Positions 41,856 to 50,646 of a stretch of DNA of 64,000 bases are shown in pieces. How positions within the stretch are numbered: position 1 is the stretch's first letter; the number at the start of each line of letters is the position of its first letter. This DNA is from Hominimerdicola alba 8 (lineage in GTDB: Bacteria > Bacillota > Clostridia > Oscillospirales > Ruminococcaceae), in NCBI RefSeq assembly GCF_000178155.2, contig NZ_ADKM02000062.1:186001-250000 (forward strand). Reading direction: 5' to 3'. A program made the translations under genes and the position numbers. The notes beneath the pieces are model-generated. The model saw nothing but the letters and a program-made list of their open reading frames with translations, ran no database searches and was not told the origin of the DNA.

Positions 41856-42863
41856 ATGAAAAAGACGATAGCGATTCTGGCGGCGCTGGTAATGACACTG
41901 GGCGGTGCGGCTTATCTGCCGATGCAGGAGTTTTCTGCGGGTGCTGTACTGACTGCAAGCGCGGCAACAGGTGAGTTCACTGAGGGTGCTTACCAGTACA
42001 ATGTCAAGGCTGACGGCACTGTGGTGATAGAAAATTACACAGGCAGTGAAGCAACTGTGAAGATACCCTCGACACTGGGCGGAAAGACCGTGACTGAGAT
42101 AGGCGAACGTGCTTTCGCGCTTAACCGCAGTATTGTCACTGTAAACATTCCCGACACTGTCAAGGTACTGGGCGACCACGCTTTCTTCCTCTGCTACTCG
42201 CTGACCAATATCAGCATACCTGACAGCGTCACAACTGTGAAAAATTCGTGCTTCTGGGGCGATGACAGCCTTGTGAGCGTCAGCATGCCCGATTCTGTAA
42301 CAGATATGGAAGCACTGGTATTCGCTGACTGCAAGAACCTCAGATATGTTAAACTGCCTGCGGGTCTTGAAGAACTGCCCGGCTACACATTCAACAAGTG
42401 CCCGTCACTTACAAGATGCGATATCCCTGAGGGTGTTAAAAGGATAGGCGGAAACGCATTTATAGACTGTACATCGCTGAAAGCACTGTTAGTACCTGCC
42501 GGTGCTTCGATAGATGACTATGCTGTAGGTTTTGGATACAACGGCGATACCATACAGAATATCGAGGGTTTCAAGATGTATGTTTATCAGAACTCCCCTG
42601 CTGAGGAATATGCAAAGAACTTCTCGGTGCCTTATGTGTACTATGAGGGTCAGCCCATACCTGAGTTTGAAACAAAGGGCGATATCAACGATGACGGCAA
42701 GGTGAATGTCACCGATGTTTCAAAGATAGCGGCACATGTAAAGGGCGTTAAGTCGCTGGACAGTGCAGGCATTTCAAAGTCTGATGTGAACGGTGACGGC
42801 AAGGTGAATATCACCGATGTATCGAAGATAGCGGCTCAGGTAAAGGGCATAAAGAAGCTGTAA
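41856..42863 (+). CDS. Secreted BspA-type leucine-rich repeat protein with dockerin (paralogue 1)
   Basis: 335 residues: signal peptide (MKKTIAILAALVMTLGGAAYL), then about seven LRR_5/BspA-type repeats (TEIGERAFALNRSIVTVNIPDTVKVLGDHAFFLCYSLTNISIPDSV...) from about 50 to 230, a spacer, and a C-terminal dockerin (DINDDGKVNVTD, DVNGDGKVNITD). The repeats are non-catalytic and usually bind proteins or glycans; the dockerin would display them on the cellulosome. AGGAGAG precedes the ATG. A second, related gene lies 146 bp downstream on the same strand. Confidence 0.9.
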   Translation: MKKTIAILAALVMTLGGAAYLPMQEFSAGAVLTASAATGEFTEGAYQYNVKADGTVVIENYTGSEATVKIPSTLGGKTVTEIGERAFALNRSIVTVNIPDTVKVLGDHAFFLCYSLTNISIPDSVTTVKNSCFWGDDSLVSVSMPDSVTDMEALVFADCKNLRYVKLPAGLEELPGYTFNKCPSLTRCDIPEGVKRIGGNAFIDCTSLKALLVPAGASIDDYAVGFGYNGDTIQNIEGFKMYVYQNSPAEEYAKNFSVPYVYYEGQPIPEFETKGDINDDGKVNVTDVSKIAAHVKGVKSLDSAGISKSDVNGDGKVNITDVSKIAAQVKGIKKL

Positions 42864-43009
42864 CGGTCGCGGAAGAACTTTGTGGAGAAAAAGAAAACGG
42901 AGAAAACAGCAAAAAAGCAAGCGGCGGTGATTTCACCGCCGCTGTGCTTTCAAAAAGACAAACGATAATTGGTCACGGGAGTTTCCCGTCAGAAGGAAGG
43001 AACATTTTT

Positions 43010-44053
43010 ATGAAGAGAATAGCGGCATTCACACTGGCACTGACTGTAATATTCGGCGGGGCGGCTTATCTGCCATGTGCAGTGGACAGCGGTGCGATAG
43101 TGGCACACGCAGAAAATTCAACAGGTGCATTCGTTATAAACGAATTTGGCAACGGAACATGCTCCATCAAAAAGTGTGTCAGCCCCAATACCGAGAACAT
43201 TGTAATACCCGAAACGATCTTCGGCAACACAGTGGTCGAGATAGATGAGAACGCATTTATGTTCCATAAGAACATGAAAACAGTAGTTATACCCGATACC
43301 GTTAAGATAATACATGAGGGCGCATTTTACAGCTGTTATGAACTGACATCAGTGCAGATGAGCAAAAATGTTGAGGTACTGGAAGACCAGGCTTTCTTTG
43401 ACTGCACTAAGCTCAGCTACATAAACATACCTTCATCTGTCATGTATATTGGCAGGATATGCTTTGCGAACACTGCGTTGAAGAACGTCACCATACCGAG
43501 TACACAGACTGTACTGGGCAGTGAACTTTTCTCAGGCTGTAAGGATCTCGAAACGCTGGTACTGCCCTCAAAGCTGGACAGCATACCGCAGTCGATGTGC
43601 TATGACTGCCCGAAACTGAGAAGCGTGACCATTCCCGATGGTCTGTGCTATATCTCTGACGAAGCATTTCGCGGATGTACCGGTCTTAAATCGCTCACCA
43701 TACCCGCAAGTGTGCAGAATGTGGGCTATTATGCCATCGGCTTTGATATCAACACGCAGAAAGACAGCGGCTTTACTGCCAGAGTCACAGCAGGCACAGC
43801 GGGCGAAACTTATGTCAAGCAGAACGGACTGAACTACGTTTACGCAGGCGGAAGCAGCGGCGGCGCAGGCGATGTGAACAGTGACGGCAAGGTGAATGTC
43901 ACCGATGTTTCAAAGACTGCGGCACAGGTAAAGGGCGTTAAGTCGCTGGACAGCGCGGGCAAATCAAAGGCAGATGTGAACGGCGACGGCAAGGTGAATG
44001 TCACCGATGTATCGAAGATAGCGGCTCAGGTAAAGGGTATAAAGAAGCTGTGA
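43010..44053 (+). CDS. Secreted BspA-type leucine-rich repeat protein with dockerin (paralogue 2)
   Basis: 347 residues from the ATG at 43010 (GGAAGGA upstream). It has the same plan as the upstream gene: signal peptide, BspA-type repeats (VEIDENAFMFHKNMKTVVIPDTVKIIHEGAFYSCYELTSVQM...), dockerin at the C terminus. The dockerin DNA is nearly the same as in paralogue 1, while the repeats differ clearly. A 23-bp hairpin (42920-42943) and a shorter one (42975-42989) lie between the genes; neither has a good T tract, so co-transcription is possible. Confidence 0.9.
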   Translation: MKRIAAFTLALTVIFGGAAYLPCAVDSGAIVAHAENSTGAFVINEFGNGTCSIKKCVSPNTENIVIPETIFGNTVVEIDENAFMFHKNMKTVVIPDTVKIIHEGAFYSCYELTSVQMSKNVEVLEDQAFFDCTKLSYINIPSSVMYIGRICFANTALKNVTIPSTQTVLGSELFSGCKDLETLVLPSKLDSIPQSMCYDCPKLRSVTIPDGLCYISDEAFRGCTGLKSLTIPASVQNVGYYAIGFDINTQKDSGFTARVTAGTAGETYVKQNGLNYVYAGGSSGGAGDVNSDGKVNVTDVSKTAAQVKGVKSLDSAGKSKADVNGDGKVNVTDVSKIAAQVKGIKKL

Positions 44054-44095
44054 GGCACACCGCCTTACACGCCGACATAACCGTGTCATTTTTTA

Positions 44096-44120
44096 GTGGT
44101 ATGTCGGCGGGATAGCCGTA
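44096..44120. repeat. Family 1 end remnant
   Basis: The minus strand reads GGCTATCCCGCCGACATACC, close to the TTATCCCGCTGACACACC end type. It also forms a 10-bp inverted repeat with CGCCGACATA at 44070-44079. Confidence 0.5.
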
Positions 44121-44125
44121 TAAAA

Positions 44126-44163
44126 CAAAAACCATCGTCACGCTTGAGCGGCGATGGTTTTTC
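44126..44163. terminator. Bidirectional terminator between convergent genes
   Basis: AAACCATCG pairs with CGATGGTTT, with A-rich and T-rich flanks on both sides, between the plus-strand LRR gene and the minus-strand clpE unit. Confidence 0.85.
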
Positions 44164-44167
44164 TATA

Positions 44168-44710
44168 TCATACAAAGCCCTCTTCGACATAATCGCGCTC
44201 GAAGAGTTCATGACATATCTCAGGCTTTAAAAGCTGTTCGTCAATGCAGGCGAGCAGTTTTTTTGTTATGAACTGCCGACTGCAATTGCGATATTTCGGC
44301 AGGCTGAACCTGTCGAGAATGTTCCACAGTTCCCTTTTCCATAGAAGCCTCAGCTGGTTTGACAGCTTTGCTTTCGGGTTCGGGCGGGCGCACCTGACTG
44401 TTTCTATGCTGTCTTCATCAACGACTATAACGCCCCAGTATTCGGGTATATGGGCTTCGGCAGACTTGCGGTGGCTTCTGCCGACAACAAGGTAATTCTC
44501 GTCAAAAAAGCTGTCATAGCTTTTCACCTGCGAGCGCAGGCGTGCATAGCTGTCAGCATCGCTTTTTATCTCGTAGCCTGTCAGCTTATCGGTGACGGCA
44601 TAGAAATCACACCTCGACTTACCGATAACGACTTCCTCGAAAATGCGTATCTTCGGGGAAGTCGTTTCGATTTCAAAGAACAGCTTATCCCTTATCTGAG
44701 GGTCAAGCAT
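44168..44710 (-). CDS. sce7726/MmcB-like nuclease-fold protein
   Basis: 180 residues. The core EEVVIGKSRCDFYAVTDKLTGYEIKSDADSYARLRSQVKSYDSFFDENYLVVG has Asp35 and the Glu47-x-Lys49 pair of PD-(D/E)XK nucleases, and the layout fits the sce7726 family (related to MmcB DNA-repair proteins). The C-terminal half is helical and basic. The start codon lies 1 bp after the clpE-like stop with no clear ribosome site, implying coupled translation. The partnership with an unfoldase is unexplained. Confidence 0.78.
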   Translation of the reverse strand: MLDPQIRDKLFFEIETTSPKIRIFEEVVIGKSRCDFYAVTDKLTGYEIKSDADSYARLRSQVKSYDSFFDENYLVVGRSHRKSAEAHIPEYWGVIVVDEDSIETVRCARPNPKAKLSNQLRLLWKRELWNILDRFSLPKYRNCSRQFITKKLLACIDEQLLKPEICHELFERDYVEEGFV

Positions 44711-44711
44711 A

Positions 44712-47042
44712 TCATTCGGTGGTGACGGTCAGCTTGTCGCCGTCAGCCGCTATTTTAACGAGAGTTATACTGCCCTCGCCCTTTTCAACGATGACTTCGG
44801 CAATTTTATCCTCTATCTCGGTGCGGATAACGCGGCGGATATCTCTTGCGCCCAGACGGTTGCCGTGACTCTTTTCAGCTATCAGCTTAAGTGCATCATC
44901 GGTGTATTCCAGCTTGACTGCCTTTTCGGACAGCGGCGCTTTCATCTCGTCCAGCATCAGTGCGGCTATCTTAGCGTAGTCTTCCTTAGTCAGCGGGTTG
45001 AACATTACTATCTCGTCAACTCTGCCCAGAAATTCGGGCTTGAGGAACTCACGCAGAGCCTTCATAGCCTTGTTTTCGGCTATCTCGGTGGCGGTCTTGT
45101 TGAAGCCCACGCCCGAATCCTTGTCAGCGGCACCCGCATTGGAGGTCATGACGATGACGGTATTCTCGAAAGAAACACTTCTTCCCTGTGAGTCGTTCAG
45201 CCTGCCCTCGTCAAGTATCTGGAGAAGGAGGTTCATGACATCGGGGTGCGCCTTTTCTATCTCATCGAACAGCACCACGCTGTAGGGCTTGCGCCTTACC
45301 TTTTCGGTCAGCTGACCAGCCTCGTCAAAGCCCACATATCCGGGAGGCGAACCGATCAGCTTGGAAACGCTGTGCTTCTCCATATACTCGGACATGTCTA
45401 TCCTTATCAGCGGTTCGGTGGCATCGAACAGTGACTCGCCAAGCACCTTTACCAGTTCGGTCTTGCCCACGCCTGTAGGTCCCACAAAGATGAACGATGC
45501 GGGGCGGCGGCGCTTGTCAAGCTGCACGCGGGTGCGCTTGATAGCTTTTGCCACCTTATCCACAGCTTCTTCCTGACCGATGATGCGCTTTGACATCTCG
45601 TCTTTCAGATTTCTGATCTTATTGAATTCGCTCTGTGCGATCTTGTTGGCGGGTATACCTGTCCACAGTTCTATGACCTTTGATATGTCATCATCGGTCA
45701 CATATACCTGATCCAGCTTTTCTTTCAGGTCATCAAGCTGTTTCTGCATGCGGCTGACCTCGCTCTTTTCGCGTGCGATGGCTTCATAATCGGGGTCGTT
45801 GCCCTGTTCGAGTGCGTCTGCCTTGTCGATGTGCTTTTTCAGTTCCTTTTTCAGCTTGTCGTACTCGCCTATCTCAGGAGTCCTGATGCTTGCGCATGCG
45901 CAGGCTTCGTCCAGCAGGTCGATGGCTTTATCGGGCAGGAAACGGTCGTTGATGTATCTTTCGGAGAGTATGGCGCACTTTCTCAGCGATTCGTTGCTGA
46001 CATGTACGCGGTGGTACTCTTCGTAGTACTTGCTTATGCCTTCAAGGACGGTGATAGTGTCCTCAACAGTGGGTTCACCGACTGTGACGGGCTGGAAGCG
46101 TCTTTCAAGGGCTGAGTCCTTCTCGATATACTTGCGGTACTCAGCAAAAGTTGTCGCACCTATCACCTGTATCTCGCCCCTTGACAGGCTGGGCTTAAGG
46201 ATATTTGCGGCATTCATGCTGCCTTCGGAGTCACCTGTGCCCACGAGAGTATGCACCTCATCGATGAACAGGATTATATTGCCCTCAGCCTTTACCTCTT
46301 CCACAAGACTCTTACAGCGGCTCTCAAACTGACCTCTGAACTGTGTACCTGCCACCAGCGAAGTCAGGTCGAGCAGATATATCTCCTTATCAGCCAGATG
46401 GAAAGGCACATCGCCCTTGACTATCTTCTGGGCGATACCCTCAGCTATGGCGGTCTTTCCAACACCGGCTTCACCTATCAGGCAGGGGTTGTTCTTCTGT
46501 CTTCTCGACAGGATATGCTCGACTCTCGATATCTCGCGTTCTATGCCGATGATGTTGTCAAGTTCGCCGTCACGGGCTTTCTGGGTAAGGTTGGTGCAGT
46601 AATTGTTGAGGAATTTCAGCTTCTTTCCGCTCCTGCCGACAGGCTCTTTTGCGCGGTCTTCACCTTTCTCGCGCTTTCTTGATGAAGAGTCGGGTCTGAC
46701 AGCTCCAAAGCCCTCACCGCCTGTCAGGTTCTTCTCCAGATTGTCAGCCATATTCTTTATGCCGCCGAAGAGGTTCGACAGTATATCAGGCATTGTGCCG
46801 CTGCCGCCCGGCTCAAAATCCATGCCGTCGTCAAGGTCTTCAAAGGTATCGTTCATTGCCTCGATGTCCTCGTCTGAAATACCCATCTTCTTGATGTAGT
46901 CTTCTACCTGAGGTATTTTCAGTTCTCTTGCGCAGCTAAGGCACAGACCCTCGTTCTTCATTGCCTTTGTAGGGTCATTGGGGTTTGCCGATGATACGAA
47001 TACCACCGCAGGTCTTTTGCCGCATCTTGAACATTTTATCAT
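44712..47042 (-). CDS. ClpE/ClpC-type AAA+ unfoldase
   Basis: 776 residues. The N terminus carries a four-cysteine zinc finger (CSRCGKRPAV...GLCLSCAREL), as in ClpE, in place of the Clp_N double repeat. Two AAA+ modules follow: first P-loop GEAGVGKT with FIDEVHTLVG, a coiled middle domain (about 390-450), and second P-loop GPTGVGKT with LFDEIEKAHPDV. It should unfold damaged proteins for ClpP. ClpE is the closest type by the zinc finger. No CtsR box was recognised. Upstream neighbour is cvpA (30 bp). Confidence 0.92.
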   Translation of the reverse strand: MIKCSRCGKRPAVVFVSSANPNDPTKAMKNEGLCLSCARELKIPQVEDYIKKMGISDEDIEAMNDTFEDLDDGMDFEPGGSGTMPDILSNLFGGIKNMADNLEKNLTGGEGFGAVRPDSSSRKREKGEDRAKEPVGRSGKKLKFLNNYCTNLTQKARDGELDNIIGIEREISRVEHILSRRQKNNPCLIGEAGVGKTAIAEGIAQKIVKGDVPFHLADKEIYLLDLTSLVAGTQFRGQFESRCKSLVEEVKAEGNIILFIDEVHTLVGTGDSEGSMNAANILKPSLSRGEIQVIGATTFAEYRKYIEKDSALERRFQPVTVGEPTVEDTITVLEGISKYYEEYHRVHVSNESLRKCAILSERYINDRFLPDKAIDLLDEACACASIRTPEIGEYDKLKKELKKHIDKADALEQGNDPDYEAIAREKSEVSRMQKQLDDLKEKLDQVYVTDDDISKVIELWTGIPANKIAQSEFNKIRNLKDEMSKRIIGQEEAVDKVAKAIKRTRVQLDKRRRPASFIFVGPTGVGKTELVKVLGESLFDATEPLIRIDMSEYMEKHSVSKLIGSPPGYVGFDEAGQLTEKVRRKPYSVVLFDEIEKAHPDVMNLLLQILDEGRLNDSQGRSVSFENTVIVMTSNAGAADKDSGVGFNKTATEIAENKAMKALREFLKPEFLGRVDEIVMFNPLTKEDYAKIAALMLDEMKAPLSEKAVKLEYTDDALKLIAEKSHGNRLGARDIRRVIRTEIEDKIAEVIVEKGEGSITLVKIAADGDKLTVTTE

Positions 47043-47072
47043 ACTTGATTCTCCTTTCGCTTACTATTTATA

Positions 47073-47954
47073 TCATTTATAGAAAAAGTCAAAGAAATAT
47101 CTGAACAGGAATGTCTTCCCGCCTATATCAGCGTTGAAGACCGTCATGCTGTTTTTGGTGGCGGTACAGAAAAAGCTGAGCGCCCAGCCCATCACCGCAC
47201 AGTACAGCAGACCCTTTATCGCACCAAGCACCAGTCCCGCAAAGCGGTCTGCCGCCTTGACTTCGGGTATCGTGTCGGTAACGCCCGAAATGAATATCAC
47301 CAGTTTAAGCAGCAGCATGACCACTGCGAAGCACACCGCGAACAGGACTGTCCTGACAACGCCTACGAGTATGGGCTTTATCGCCTTTTCAACGATGTAG
47401 TCCGCCGCATCTTCCTTGCTCTGTGTGGCTGCGCGGGTGACACATTCGCGCAGCTGGTCTGTCGGGATACTCACGCGGTCGATGTATGGGGTCAGCCCTG
47501 TTTCATCAAGCTGCTTATTGATGGTATCGGGCAGTTCGCTGTTGAAGTATCCGTCTATATTCTGCCGCAGGAGGTCTATCTCGCTGCTGTCAGCGCCTTT
47601 CTGCTTGAGCAGACCGCTGAGATTTTCAAGGTAGTCGCCGCCCTGGGATATCATATCAGAAACTTCCTGCTCGGTAACAAGTTCGCCGTAGCCCTGTTCA
47701 CGAAGTTTCTGCATGACCACTTTTTTCGGGTCGAAATCTTCTATCGCTTTTGTTACATGCGCCTTTACATCATCACGTATATACCTGTCATAGACAGGTC
47801 CTGCAAGATGGTCAGATGCAAAGGCTGATGCCGCCGTAGCGATGACTGCTGCGAGTATACCTATGAAATACTTGCGAAATCCTTTGACATAGCCCACTAT
47901 ACAGGTCACTATCAGTATTATGAGGACGATGATATCAAATATTATAGATGCCAT
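47073..47954 (-). CDS. CvpA family membrane protein
   Basis: 293 residues: ASIIFDIIVLIILIVTCIVGYVKGFRKYFIGILAAVIATAASAF at the start and AADRFAGLVLGAIKGLLYCAVMGWALSFF near the end form the CvpA pattern of four helices, with an acidic extracellular insert (residues about 50-170). Family members are linked to colicin V export and envelope integrity; the exact role is unknown. Start ATG at 47954 follows AAGGGGGGG. It lies between DUF5711 and clpE genes, within the long unit. Confidence 0.9.
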   Translation of the reverse strand: MASIIFDIIVLIILIVTCIVGYVKGFRKYFIGILAAVIATAASAFASDHLAGPVYDRYIRDDVKAHVTKAIEDFDPKKVVMQKLREQGYGELVTEQEVSDMISQGGDYLENLSGLLKQKGADSSEIDLLRQNIDGYFNSELPDTINKQLDETGLTPYIDRVSIPTDQLRECVTRAATQSKEDAADYIVEKAIKPILVGVVRTVLFAVCFAVVMLLLKLVIFISGVTDTIPEVKAADRFAGLVLGAIKGLLYCAVMGWALSFFCTATKNSMTVFNADIGGKTFLFRYFFDFFYK

Positions 47955-47967
47955 ATCTCGCCCCCCC

Positions 47968-49488
47968 TTACGTGGTAAAGGATATCTTGTTGACCTCACG
48001 CAGGTCGCAGAAGTACACATTATCTCCGAAATAGACGAAATCGCTGTAATCGGAACTGCACTCTGCGGTGGCAGCGAGGTTGCCATAGACATCATAACAG
48101 TTTATGCTGTTATCCTTAAGAAGTATTATCTTGTTACCGCTTATCTTTATCCTTTCAGGATCACCGTCATCGGTGCTGACGGTATATTCGGGAGCAGTTT
48201 TCTCGGAGTCGCTGTCAAATATCAGCAGTTCAGCTGACCGCCGCCTGACACCGCTGAGAGTAACTGCCGCGCATTCGCGGCCTAGCGAGAAATCTTTCAG
48301 CCCGCCCTGATAGCTGTAGCCGAAACTTATCTTGCCGTCCTTATCCAGCTTATAGAATGCGGTATCACCTGCCACCCAGAAGTCGCCGTTATCATTTTCC
48401 ATCGCCTGCAATGCCAGACAGGGCAGCGCTTCGCTCTGCATAACGGGTTCTTCGGTATCGAAGCTGAAATATCTCACCACTGAACTGAGAGTACCGCCGC
48501 GGCTTGAATAGGTAGTGACGAAGCAGCCGTTACCGCTTTCATCAAATGTCACGCTGATCAGCGATGAACTGCTTGACCACTTGAATATCTCGCGTCCGTT
48601 GCCATCATAGACTGTCAGTATGCCGGCATACTTTTCATCTGAGGTAACGACTGCCACATTGTTATTCTCTGCTATCTCTGCCATTATGATGCGGTTCTTC
48701 ACGACCTTTGAGAACATCTCGCTCTTCCTGCCCACCACCATCAGTGAACTGCCGCCCTTATCGTAGAGAAGCACCCTCTTGTCTGAGGCTTTCATAACGG
48801 GGTCAGCGTAGTTATGGCTGAACGAATTTGTTTCGTTGCCGTCCTCATCGTAGAATTTAAGCTGGTTCTTGTCAAGGCAGAGCAGGTAGCTGCCTGTACT
48901 GCCGATGCTGCTAACCGAACCTTCATCAAAACTCAGCGGGAAATTGCCCTTTTTGACCTCGCCGTCATTGACGATAGTTTCTTTCGGGCGGTTGAGTACT
49001 TTTTCAAGTGCAGGCACCCAGCTTTGTCTTGTGAAATATGCTGTCAGCGCAAAAGCCGCCACTATCACCAGTGCTGCTGCTGTACGTATGCGGCGCTTGT
49101 TCTTTTCACGCGCCCTTGCTTCACGTATCTCCTCAGCGGTGGGCGTTTTTCGCTTGCCGCCCGTTCTTCTGCGTCTGCGGGGCGGCTCGTTCTCATCGGG
49201 GATACCGCCTGTTCTCGTATGCTTTATGCTCTCACGGGCTATCTCAGCCGCATCACGCGGGGGTGCTGCCTTTTTCTTCGGTGCAGACTGTCTGTGCTTT
49301 TTTACGGGAGCAGTCTTCACTTCTTTATGCGGCGCTTCACGTACCTCTGCGGCAGCTTCGGCGGAGATATCTTTTTCCTGTTCGTCGGCAGCTTCTAAAG
49401 TTTCTTCTGCCTTAGCTTTTGCTTCACGCAGTTTTTTGCCGACATTGGCATTTGCCTTTCTGTTTCTTCCCTTACCCTTTTTACTCAA
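47968..49488 (-). CDS. DUF5711 family membrane-anchored beta-propeller-like protein
   Basis: 506 residues: a long, basic, Lys/Arg/Ala-rich cytoplasmic N terminus (1-130), one membrane helix (about 136-155; TAAALVIVAAFALTAYF), and an extracytoplasmic domain of repeated beta strands such as GSYLLCLDKNQLKFYDEDGNE and SSLMVVGRKSEM, as in DUF5711 proteins. Translation starts at TTG (49488), overlapping the truA stop by 4 bp. In Clostridia this family is found next to CvpA genes, as here. Function unknown; envelope-related is the likely guess. Confidence 0.82.
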   Translation of the reverse strand: MSKKGKGRNRKANANVGKKLREAKAKAEETLEAADEQEKDISAEAAAEVREAPHKEVKTAPVKKHRQSAPKKKAAPPRDAAEIARESIKHTRTGGIPDENEPPRRRRRTGGKRKTPTAEEIREARAREKNKRRIRTAAALVIVAAFALTAYFTRQSWVPALEKVLNRPKETIVNDGEVKKGNFPLSFDEGSVSSIGSTGSYLLCLDKNQLKFYDEDGNETNSFSHNYADPVMKASDKRVLLYDKGGSSLMVVGRKSEMFSKVVKNRIIMAEIAENNNVAVVTSDEKYAGILTVYDGNGREIFKWSSSSSLISVTFDESGNGCFVTTYSSRGGTLSSVVRYFSFDTEEPVMQSEALPCLALQAMENDNGDFWVAGDTAFYKLDKDGKISFGYSYQGGLKDFSLGRECAAVTLSGVRRRSAELLIFDSDSEKTAPEYTVSTDDGDPERIKISGNKIILLKDNSINCYDVYGNLAATAECSSDYSDFVYFGDNVYFCDLREVNKISFTT

Positions 49489-50237
49489 TCTTCAGGTTCC
49501 TTATCATAATAAACTTTGTTCAGGTACAATCCCTGAGGCGGGACAGTTTTGCCTGCTTTTGTGCGGTCTTTCGACTCAATGATGCGGGGTATCGCGTCTG
49601 CGGCTATCTTACCCTCGTTTATGAAAAGCAGTGTTCCCACCATAATCCTGACCATATTATACAAAAATCCGTTTCCTGCCACAGTGAAGATGACCAGTTC
49701 ACCCTCACGCCTGACATCAAAACGATATATTGTTCTCACAGTTATTTCCTTGTCGCAGGCTGTCGAGCAGAACGCCTTGAAATCATGCTCACCCACATAG
49801 TCCTTAGCCGCCTTGTCCAGCAGCACTTCGTCTATCGGGTAGGTATTTCTGAAAGCGGTGTTCTTAAGGAACGGATCCTTTATCCTGCTGTTATGCACGA
49901 TATACTCGTACTCTTTTCCCTTGCAGTGGTATCGCGCATGGAAGCCCGCTTCACACTCCTCACAGCCGATGACGCTTATATCATCGGGCAGCCACGAATT
50001 GAGTCCCAGCTGTATCCCGCGCGGGGTTATGGTGCTTTCAAGTTCCATACTCAGCACATACATTCTTGCATGCACGCCCGCATCTGTTCTTGAACAGCCC
50101 TGCACCACCACTTTTTCGCCTGTCAGCTTGAAGATAGCGTTCTCCACCACCTCCTGCACAGCCAGTGCATTCGACTGACGCTGCCAGCCGTGATAACCGC
50201 TGCCGTCGTATGCTAAAGTTACTTTAAAGTTTCTCAT
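49485..50237 (-). CDS. truA: tRNA pseudouridine synthase A (positions 38-40)
   Basis: 250 residues with KVTLAYDGSGYHGWQRQ, the catalytic Asp in GCSRTDAGVHAR, FHARYHCKGKEYEYIV and MVRIMVGTLLFINEGK. It isomerises U38-40 in tRNA anticodon arms. It overlaps by 4 bp both the upstream gene (ATGA) and the downstream DUF5711 gene (TTGA). TruA commonly follows ecfT in Firmicutes; here three genes lie between them. Confidence 0.96.
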   Translation of the reverse strand: MRNFKVTLAYDGSGYHGWQRQSNALAVQEVVENAIFKLTGEKVVVQGCSRTDAGVHARMYVLSMELESTITPRGIQLGLNSWLPDDISVIGCEECEAGFHARYHCKGKEYEYIVHNSRIKDPFLKNTAFRNTYPIDEVLLDKAAKDYVGEHDFKAFCSTACDKEITVRTIYRFDVRREGELVIFTVAGNGFLYNMVRIMVGTLLFINEGKIAADAIPRIIESKDRTKAGKTVPPQGLYLNKVYYDKEPED

Positions 50238-50620
50238 CCCATCAGATCAAGCGCTGCCTTCGGCAGATATGTTATCTCTTTCAGCTCGGTGATCGGTTTT
50301 GTGATGGTAACATCTATACCATTCTTTTTAGCGGGAATAAGTATTTTTATCCAGTCCTCATCGACATCCAGCACCTTACACCTGACCTCTTCACGGCTGA
50401 TGTTCAGTATGACCTCCTGACCGATGAGCTCTGACAGTATCTTTGACATTGCGCTACCTCCGTTTACACGTTTTTCCAGTTTTCTTATGCGTCTTTCAAG
50501 TATCTGTATCTTCTTTTCCAGTTCTTCCTCTTTATATTTTTCAAGTTTTTCTACTCGTTGTTCAACAGTCGGTTTCTTATCTTTATTGATATTGATGTTG
50601 ATATCTTTACGCATTCCCAT
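50234..50620 (-). CDS. Hypothetical coiled-coil protein with an internal ribosome site
   Basis: 128 residues with no family I recognise. Residues 15-52 are a Lys/Glu-rich coiled coil (VEQRVEKLEKYKEEELEKKIQILERRIRKLEKR). Residues 58-128 form a small beta-rich domain (LIGQEVILNISREEVRCKVLDVDEDWIKILIPAK) with Hfq/Sm-like strand rhythm, though that is only an impression. Both the ATG at 50620 (AAAGGAG) and an in-frame ATG at 50449 (CGGAGGT seven bases upstream) have good ribosome sites, so a 71-residue short form may also be made. It overlaps truA by 4 bp. Confidence 0.7.
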   Translation of the reverse strand: MGMRKDINININKDKKPTVEQRVEKLEKYKEEELEKKIQILERRIRKLEKRVNGGSAMSKILSELIGQEVILNISREEVRCKVLDVDEDWIKILIPAKKNGIDVTITKPITELKEITYLPKAALDLMG

Positions 50621-50646
50621 AGCTTTTCTCCTTTTTCGGTCGGCTG

